This document shows positions 57,201 to 64,000 of a stretch of 64,000 nucleotides of DNA, in pieces. Positions within the stretch are counted from its first letter, which is position 1. The number at the start of each line of letters is the position of its first letter. Source of the stretch: Diprion similis (taxonomy: Eukaryota; Arthropoda; Insecta; Hymenoptera; Diprionidae); NCBI RefSeq assembly GCF_021155765.1, contig NC_060114.1:14827501-14891500 (forward strand), in the 5' to 3' direction. Both the position numbers and the translations under genes were made by a program. A model generated the notes under the pieces. The model was not told the DNA's origin. It did no database searches and worked only from the letters and a program-made list of their open reading frames with translations.

Positions 57201-58778
57201 CATTGATAAAGTTAAAGAGAATACATTTAAATTAAACACTTTGCTCTGTGTATTTAGAAGCTTCAATGATTTAATGATTTTCAAACAACTTTCTCATAAC
57301 TTTCTCTTTCCTTTTACCAATACATGATAGAGAAGTCGACAAAGTGACCACAAGGATTTAGCAAGAGACAACCCCAACTTTTCCCTGATCAAGATTAAAC
57401 GAAATACCAACCCAAATACCAGAAAGTTTGATATGGAATATAGTAATGCAAAAGTCTGTCCGATTTGAAATGTTTTCTGCATTGTTTGTGCGTGATAACA
57501 ATATGAACAGAAACAGTGAAAGAGGCATGAAGAGAATGAAAAGAGAATAAAGAGAATGGAGAGAGAATGAAGAGAATAAAAAGAGTGCTCGGTGAAAGCA
57601 CTGAAAGAACACAACGAGATACATGACTGGAGATAGCGGGATGCATTTCATCAGCAAGTCGTCAGCTGCTGCAATCTCAAAATAAGCTGCAAGATTTCCT
57701 GGGGAAACGAACATTCTGATAGCTACTGAGAAGAGTTTTCATCGCTACTTGATACAGAAATAACAGCGTATGACTGACATTTCTGGGGTACAAGCCTGAG
57801 ATGTTTTGCAAGGAATTCGTTAACCATATCACGTCGATTATTTACATATTCAGAACAAAACAAGAAAAGCGATGAATAAGCAGGACTAATTAGAATTTTG
57901 GGATATTAAATACTATCTAATCGAATGATAAATAGCAGACATTCGATTTAAATTGATAAAGAAAGAAGATATTTCTTCCAGATCGACGGATAAAACTCGA
58001 TATCACTTCCATTTGCGTAAACAATTTTTCTTTGAAGATAAATTACAACTGAATTTGAAATGTGACTTTATCCAAGTATTCATAAATAAAATGACGTTAG
58101 TTCACGTTTTCTTTACAATTTAAATTACCTAGGAAAAGCGTCGAAGAACCAGGTCCTCTTGGTATTGGGAAAGGCGACCCTCATCCCGGACATAAGAGGC
58201 GAATGAAGAACGACAGCGCCGACTTCATACCTGGCGGCAAGATCGACGGTAGGAACGGTACCGATGCTCTGTCCATAGAGGATGATGTTTTCAGGGCTGA
58301 TGCCGTACCTGGTCCTGAGAGCATGCCAAGCGGCGTCGATATCGGCGTACAAATTCTTCTCCGAGGGTTTGCCGCCTGATACCCCGTACCCAGAGTAATC
58401 GTAGCTGAATATATTGCAGTTTATCCTGGAGCCGAGGCCCAGGTAGAAGCTGGACATCTGTCCGAGGTCGACGGCATTTCCGTGGGAAAATAGTATCGTA
58501 AACCTCGCGGTTGCCGAGCACCTGACGAACAGGCAGGCGATCCGATTCCCGCGGGAGGTGCGGGCGTAGAAACCCTCGACGGATTCCTTCTCGCGTTCCG
58601 TGTATTGCCACTCGGCACGCTCCGAGAGGGCGATGGTGAATTTAGAACTGGAGGCCTCGTCCTCGGTGAAGGAGTACGTCGGCTCTGGAGGAAGGAAGGC
58701 GAGCTTCGCCGCGATCCTGGACGGACATGGGGGGCAGCAGAAGAGGCAGCACAGCTCGCTCAAGCTGAGGCCGTTCAT
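53245..58778 (-). CDS. ABHD17: ABHD17-family alpha/beta hydrolase (protein depalmitoylase)
   Basis: Three coding exons on the minus strand: 58778-58129, 55932-55800 and 53328-53245 (TGA), phases compatible, 288 residues as usual for the family. The N-terminus [20 protein letters not shown] carries the palmitoylated Cys cluster that takes the enzyme to membranes. The alpha/beta hydrolase fold follows, with the nucleophile Ser171 in GQSIGT, Asp236 in [10 protein letters not shown] and His265 in GAGHND, so the catalytic triad is complete. ABHD17A/B/C depalmitoylate N-Ras and PSD-95 at the plasma membrane and endosomes. The end, [16 protein letters not shown], is typical. The introns are 2.2 kb (55933-58128) and 2.5 kb (53329-55799). 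The paralogue (A, B or C) cannot be decided from this; insects usually have fewer copies. The same frame continues open beyond the stop (see the 51796-53103 entry). Confidence 0.95.
54221..54276. repeat. (GA)28 microsatellite
   Basis: An uninterrupted GA dinucleotide tract of 56 bases in ABHD17 intron 2. It is the longest perfect microsatellite in the window. Confidence 0.97.
55494..55696 (+). mobile_element. MITE-like repeat, same family as 7081-7522
   Basis: It reads TTGAAGTAGTAGTAACGATT then CATGCTGAAGAAAAACCGTT, and ends CGATGACGTTACTAGCTTCA. The interior shares ATTTTGGAACTG, CAATCTTAGTTCC and AAAATCATTGTAAAATTAAG with the copies near 7.1-7.5 kb, so the family is dispersed and not merely a local duplication. 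Confidence 0.65.
55933..58128 (-). other. ABHD17 intron 1, no gene inside
   Basis: AT-rich intron with TA tract 56296-56317, poly(T) 56629-56650 and a GA/AAG-rich stretch at 57520-57600 that produces low-complexity open frames on the minus strand (57294-57714). Nothing here is supported as coding. Confidence 0.6.
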
Positions 58779-59220
58779 GTTTAGAGTGCAGGTTGCTCTG
58801 TCTAAGGGAATTCGGTTCGGTTTACCGCGTGTATCGACCGTTAGCGCCTTGCTTCAGGCGGCTGTTATCACCTCGAGACGACGGCCGACGAGGAGGACAA
58901 GAGCGCGGGTGACGAGGAAGCAGAGTCGCTGCCAGCTGGGTGGAACATTGAGGCCAGCGGCGGTTCGGGCCGTTCGATTTTCAAAAAACCGCTGATTCGA
59001 TTCACCGATTCACTTGTTTTAACACCGACGGTTAACGAGCCGCGATCGCGTTTAAGGTTTAGACCCCGTAGGGGTCAGCGGCGGTTCGGGACGTTCGATT
59101 TTCAAAAAACCGCTGGTTCAATTCCCCGATTCACTTGTTTTAACTTCGACGGTTTGCGAGCCACGAAGCCGTTTAAGATTCATTTGGATACAGTGCGAAG
59201 AGAGAGACGAACGCCCGTCT
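58779..59220 (-). promoter_or_regulatory. CpG-rich promoter / 5' UTR region of ABHD17
   Basis: GC- and CpG-rich sequence directly upstream of the ABHD17 start codon, contrasting with its AT-rich introns. It contains a tandem duplication with a 121-base period (58955-59180). The transcription start cannot be placed exactly. Confidence 0.45.
58955..59180. repeat. Tandem duplication, period 121 bp, about 105 bp conserved per unit
   Basis: The two units start CAGCGGCGGTTCGGG at 58955 and 59076 and share GTTCGATTTTCAAAAAACCG and CCGATTCACTTGTTTTAAC. They differ at scattered positions, more toward the right end. The units are separated by a small palindrome, ACCCCGTAGGGGT. Confidence 0.85.
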
Positions 59221-62200
59221 ATTGACTCATCGTTTTTCCAGGTATACGCGTGACTGCGCGTCCGGTAGTATACCTGCGGTAATTTATACCAGGTATATAA
59301 AACGAAACCACGGTTGTTATCGTCGTGGCACGCAGGTGTCGCCTGTCTTTACGGAGCTCGGTTATTACTTTTACGCAATTTCACTATTCAGACTTCACTT
59401 TAGGTGTATCTTTCTGTTCGTAGTTTCCTTTTCGGAGCGAGAATTCATCGGGTTGCCATGATTGCGCGACGCGACGAACCGCTGCTACCTTATCGCGTTC
59501 ACTCACTGCTAGCTACTTCTATTCTCTTTCTTTGTAATCTTTTCACACTGCTGTTACTGCTGCTGGTGCTACGGCTACTGCCAATGACGATGATGGGCTT
59601 CTTTGTATACATACGTGCATGCGTCCGTGCACAAGGTGGAGCGCACCTTGTGTGCGCGATTGGTCTGCATGTACGCGTACGGCGTGTGCTGATTGGATTT
59701 TAACTATGCGCTTGTTGGGGCTGCGCTCTATGACACTGGAAAATCACGTATGAATACCCACGCAAGAACACTACTGAGAATATTTAGTACGTGGGGACAG
59801 CGGCCGACTCTCGACCCGCGATCACGAACACGGAACACTGCGTAAATAAAGAAACACGGGATTATAAACTGTTGGCAGCTGTTCCGGGAAAAAAGTCCTG
59901 TCGAATTTCGGTTTATTAGCGCACTCTGACGGCCATCTGCCGCAACACTGGCTCGAGGCGAATTAACCCCAGACGTTGTTGCCAACATTCCAGACCCAAA
60001 CATTAGACAAAATTGTGCGGGGAATTTCGTTCCGTCGGTAACTAGATCTCTCTCATGCTCTCATGATGAAGGAAGATAATGTTATATTATCATGGATGCT
60101 CATCTCTGAAATCACGCATCCTAGTGCGACTTATATTCCACCAGGTGACACGATAGTTCCATGATATCGCCAATTTAGGAGAAGCTCGAATTCCTACCAA
60201 AAAGCGAACTGACGATGTATGACCCGAGAAAAAAGACCTAGAATCTAACATAGATCAGTGCTTTTTATTCACCATCTTTTTTGCCCTTTCACTTTTAAAA
60301 AACGTAATCAAATAATTTCCCCCTCAATCTGGCTATCTGCAGCAATAAACTATTGCTGAGGGAAAAGCCCGTGTATTGGCGATGGTCAACGCTGAATGTT
60401 TGATATGAGAGCAGTGCAACACTTGGAAATAGAGAGCGTATAATGTATTCATCCACACACACACGGTATTAGTTTTTAAAATACATAATTTGTGAATTCC
60501 ATCAGATCACGGGGCTTTATACAAGTTTCATCATGCTAAATTCTAGTGTAAAGTTAGTGCAAGAGTACAGATGATTGCCTATTGGCAGGCGTGATGTGCA
60601 ACATTTCGGATTGCATGTAAATGCATAGATAGAATTTAATAGATAAACTATACGTGAACACTTTACTTAGACGTAATTTAATTGCAGTATAGGCATAAAT
60701 GATTTGATACACTCATGATTACGATCACGACATGATCATTCATCTTTAATGAAAATCTTTTCTCAACCTCAGTGAATTATTATACTTGCGAATAGAATTG
60801 CCATCGCGTTCTTGTAACGAAATTCACGTTCTCAGTACAATTCATATTTTAATGCCATGCTTAGTTTTCGTTGATCATTATTGTCACGGATAATAATCTT
60901 TTCATTTACAATCTGTATAATGAATCTAATGAATAGAAACGATATCGTCAATATATTCGAAAAACAACAAAAATTGTTTGCGATCGGTTGATTACAAATA
61001 AAGTAAATTATTACGTATGAGAATACGAAACTGTAATGGCTTATAAAAAACGTCAACGATCGTAAGTTACGGCGAAGAAACAGATCGCGATGCGTGATGA
61101 ATTGGCATTGAATTATATATCAAACTGCAGAGTTTCGTGACCGGCAAAAACGGTGAACCGAGGAAATTGGACTTTTTCGTAACAGATCGAGTACAAAACA
61201 CGATCCGGGATCGCGAAGAACTCGAAGATACCGCTAGACGAAAATCGCGCATTACGATTCCTCAATCTTCCCCGTAACTTCTGAGCTAATTGTCGTCGGA
61301 GATTCCGGTTTAACGAACCAAGTTAAAGTAAACAATGCGCTCCTGGGACACGATCATGTTCCATTCCAGATACCGCGTCGAACTAGATCTGACCCGGTTG
61401 CGAAGTACGGGCAACCCTACTCCTCGACTTCCTCGAATAATAGGACCACGTCTACGACCAGCCTCAGTTCAGAAACTAAAGTATACAGCTCTCTTCTCAG
61501 ACTTTCATTGTTCCCCGTCGAGGCGGTGCGCGAATATCACTATCGAAACTCGCGGCGCTGGGCGAATTTTTTTCTTTGTTAATAGTAATTTTCTTTCGGT
61601 CTATTTATTTTTGGGGGAATTTTTAAATACGATCATCGTCCAATTGACTAAATCTTCGCTAATCTAGTTCCATTAACGGTGCCAAGGATACGATTATCTC
61701 TCGCGGTGAGCATCGAGGTAAGTTTTGTACATACATGAATCGATGTGAGAATTCTACTCATCAGGACTAATTTTTATACTACAAGAGTTTATAAGTTGCC
61801 TGAAACGATACGTACCTCTGCGCTGTGGATACTTAATAATAAAATTTCGCTGAATTGAAAGTGTTCAATTTTATTCGGCGGCTCGCTCTCGCCGTTGTAT
61901 CCTGCAGGGTTCATTACCGCGTGTATAGCAGGTGTAACTTTCTTCGAAAGTTTCTTAAAGAGGAAGGCGGTATAATTTTATACCGAATCGAAATTAAATA
62001 GGGAAAAAACCGTCAGCGGACCGTTACGCTCGTTACGTGGATTATAATTACGTGATTTTGAAGTTCAGTACATCAAAGTGTACCGTGTATGAAGATAATA
62101 CTTTTTGCATTAGCTCTATTTGTCTCTAAGTCGAACCTTCTCGACAGACTGAGAAAAAGGACGGCTAAAAAGGGAGAAAGCGAAGCACGCCGGTTGCTGT

Positions 62201-64000
62201 TAGGGCGAAACGAATGTGCAGTTACGTGATAATTATATACCTTTGCGTATTTTTATCTGAAAGCGATAGCAAAAATCGAAGAAAAGTAGTCGGATAGAAC
62301 CCTTCGCGTTTTAGACTTAATTCAACCTTGAACGATTTATTCCGAGCTAGAATCTGCGTGGCAATTGCAAATCCATCAGAGGAATATTTCTGCAGTAACT
62401 GAATAGCCATTACTCTCTTGTCGGAAATTTTTTAACCCGTGTTTCTGATCGTTTTTTTCAAAGATATGTATAAAAAGTATTCCTGTTAATTTTGTTCCTC
62501 TTTTCACAATATTTCCAATGTTTTTAAAGACACGCAGAGTTGTTTTGATGTATTTCTCGACGAACATTTGCACATACCGTGGAATTCATTTTCATCGAAT
62601 TCTGAAAATACTCACCCTATAACAATACTTATCATATACCATCACGAGATATAATATATGGGTCGGAAATGGATTTTATCTCTGACACTGCCGCTGTGGT
62701 AAGAGTTTATCTTAAGAATTGAGTTCCACATGGCGGGTTGTGCAACTTTAGTAATTACCTTACAATAGACAATATGATTCAATAGTTAGAATCTGATGTA
62801 GCGAATCAATTTCCCGGGCGGGAAGGACTTGTGCTGTGCAAGAGTGATGAAAATACAAGATAAATGCTCATGCAGGCAATTGCCAAAGTAGGACAACCTG
62901 GGCCTAAAGTCCAACGAAGCGCAAAGCTATTGCGGGGCTCGCAAGAAGTTTAGCTACTTAGGAAGCCAAAATTCATTTCAATGATGAGAAAAAAGTGAGC
63001 ATATAAAATTAGAGATGAAGATTAATCACTCCGAAGATTACGAAATACCGCAATGGTAGCTTCACTCGCATGGATTACGATTATTATTATGTTATCATCA
63101 TCGTGTTTTATACGTGCGGAATTCAATCGGTTAAAAAATGTACCTGCTTCCTAGTTTCACCAACTTTGCAGTACGTATGTCATACGTGCCTGGGGGTCCG
63201 TAACTTCAAGTGTGTCGTTACCTCGGGACGTTTGCATTCATGCTCTGTTTGAGCAAGTACTGTGAATTCACCGAGTTTCTACAGGATATGGTTCCAAGAT
63301 GTTTTAATGGGACGAAGCAAGGATGCAACGGTGACACGATTCGTCATTTCCCTATTGTCATTCTAAGTTAATTGTCATGTGCAGCGAATGCGACGTATCT
63401 AGATCGTTCAGCGATTAGTTTTTATTCAATTATGCTCATATTACATGGGCATGGTTTAATTGGGGGACAAATGAACATTCTGTATTACGTAATCAATTAC
63501 CGAAATACCAAACTTTAATACAATCTGAGCACCGATCTTTCCGCAATAAGGAAACGTTATGTGAAAATTTAATGCTTACAAATATTTCGAAAGTCGAAAG
63601 TTCATTTTATTAAAGTTTAATCTGATTTGTTATCCGGATAAAATTCATTACCGCCAATTTCACCGAAATTACTCGCTCAAGTATTATATCATGTCAAACT
63701 GACACGGTTCAAACTATGCCTACGGTATATCTTTGAATTGAAATCATTGAAGTTTCAAACCATTTCTGTTACTATACATCGTATTTATTACTTATCCCAC
63801 GAAACACTTGACAGTAATGGACGGTCAGAGGCCGCAGGCTAATCAGTTGGTTGTAAAATTAGCATCGTAATTAATAACGAATCTGCTACGTCGTCACGCC
63901 TTCTGCTCTCGCGTTCTTTGAACCGGTGCCTGGAGAAAGCTTACATAGTACTATATCCTCAAGAGGGACAGTGAATTTCAACGCATAGGTCATTGAATGA
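59221..64000. other. Upstream flank of ABHD17; no supported gene
   Basis: A moderate hairpin lies at about 59628-59655. Around 61330-61720 the GC content rises and a strong donor-like site (ATCGAG|GTAAGT) occurs after 61718, which could be the end of an untranslated first exon of a plus-strand gene reaching beyond the window. Otherwise there are only short open frames without splice or composition support. The right part, 61.8-64 kb, shows nothing I can name. Confidence 0.45.

Noticed and set aside
57294-57714. Leu/Phe/Ser-rich minus-strand frames resembling a membrane protein
   Set aside because: They come from a GAGAATGAAGA-type simple repeat in an ABHD17 intron; three frames are open at once, which marks low complexity.
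58291-58995. Frames overlapping ABHD17 exon 1 on both strands
   Set aside because: Shadows of a GC-rich coding exon; ABHD17 itself is unambiguous.
59628-59655. Short hairpin GCACAAGGTG / CACCTTGTGTGC
   Set aside because: Only about ten to twelve paired bases with poor extension; common by chance in CpG/TG-rich sequence.
1-64000. CRISPR arrays, operons, bacterial-type systems
   Set aside because: No spaced direct repeats and all firm genes are spliced eukaryotic ones; a prokaryotic or plasmid origin is excluded.

Overview
This is eukaryotic nuclear DNA: multi-exon genes with GT-AG introns, poly(A) signals, long AT-rich non-coding stretches, microsatellites and several short non-autonomous transposons. 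Protein matches and compact gene spacing fit an insect. A hymenopteran, possibly a sawfly, is my best guess, but that is inference and not shown by any single feature.

Layout. (1) 251-3125 (+): the 3' part of an unidentified coiled-coil gene that begins left of the window. (2) 6928-25341 (+): a 1,240-residue single-pass membrane protein with one PDZ domain; its first coding exon is separated from the rest by a 14.5 kb intron holding several transposon relics and one weak nested-gene candidate. (3) 28277-28579 (-): CRIPT, single exon. (4) 29649-32822 (+): an F-box protein of 650 residues in eight exons, one intron using a GC-AG splice pair. (5) 33.7-34.7 kb: two weak candidates for tiny genes. 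(6) 35318-40182 (-): glucosidase II alpha subunit (GANAB), complete, eight exons, 923 residues. (7) 41638-42365 (+): mitochondrial inner membrane protease subunit 2 (IMMP2L). (8) 42396-44896 (+): ITFG2, a KICSTOR subunit, starting only 30 bases after the IMMP2L stop codon. (9) 44.9-51.8 kb: a gene-poor AT-rich stretch with a Tc1/mariner-type element and two long hairpins. (10) 51796-58778 (-): an ABHD17-type depalmitoylase gene. (11) 58.8-64 kb: its upstream flank, with a 121-bp tandem duplication and little else.

The recognised genes are mostly housekeeping functions (ER glycan trimming, mitochondrial presequence processing, nutrient signalling to mTORC1, protein depalmitoylation, splicing-related CRIPT). 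I see no sign that they act as one pathway; the only suggestive coupling is IMMP2L-ITFG2, whose spacing would suit a shared transcript.

The observation I rate highest is at the 3' end of the ABHD17 gene. The normal reading frame ends in TGA at 53245-53247. The same frame then runs 46 sense codons to a TAG, and after that 435 more sense codons to a final stop at 51796. The long segment has no ATG until codon 184, so it is unlikely to be an independent gene. Either stop-codon readthrough (both stops sit in contexts regarded as leaky) or removal of a frame-preserving 165-nt intron (GTAAGC...TATAG) would give an ABHD17 with a large Ser-rich C-terminal tail. I do not know of a description of such a form. 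All reading frames and splice sites were worked out by eye; no database search was possible.
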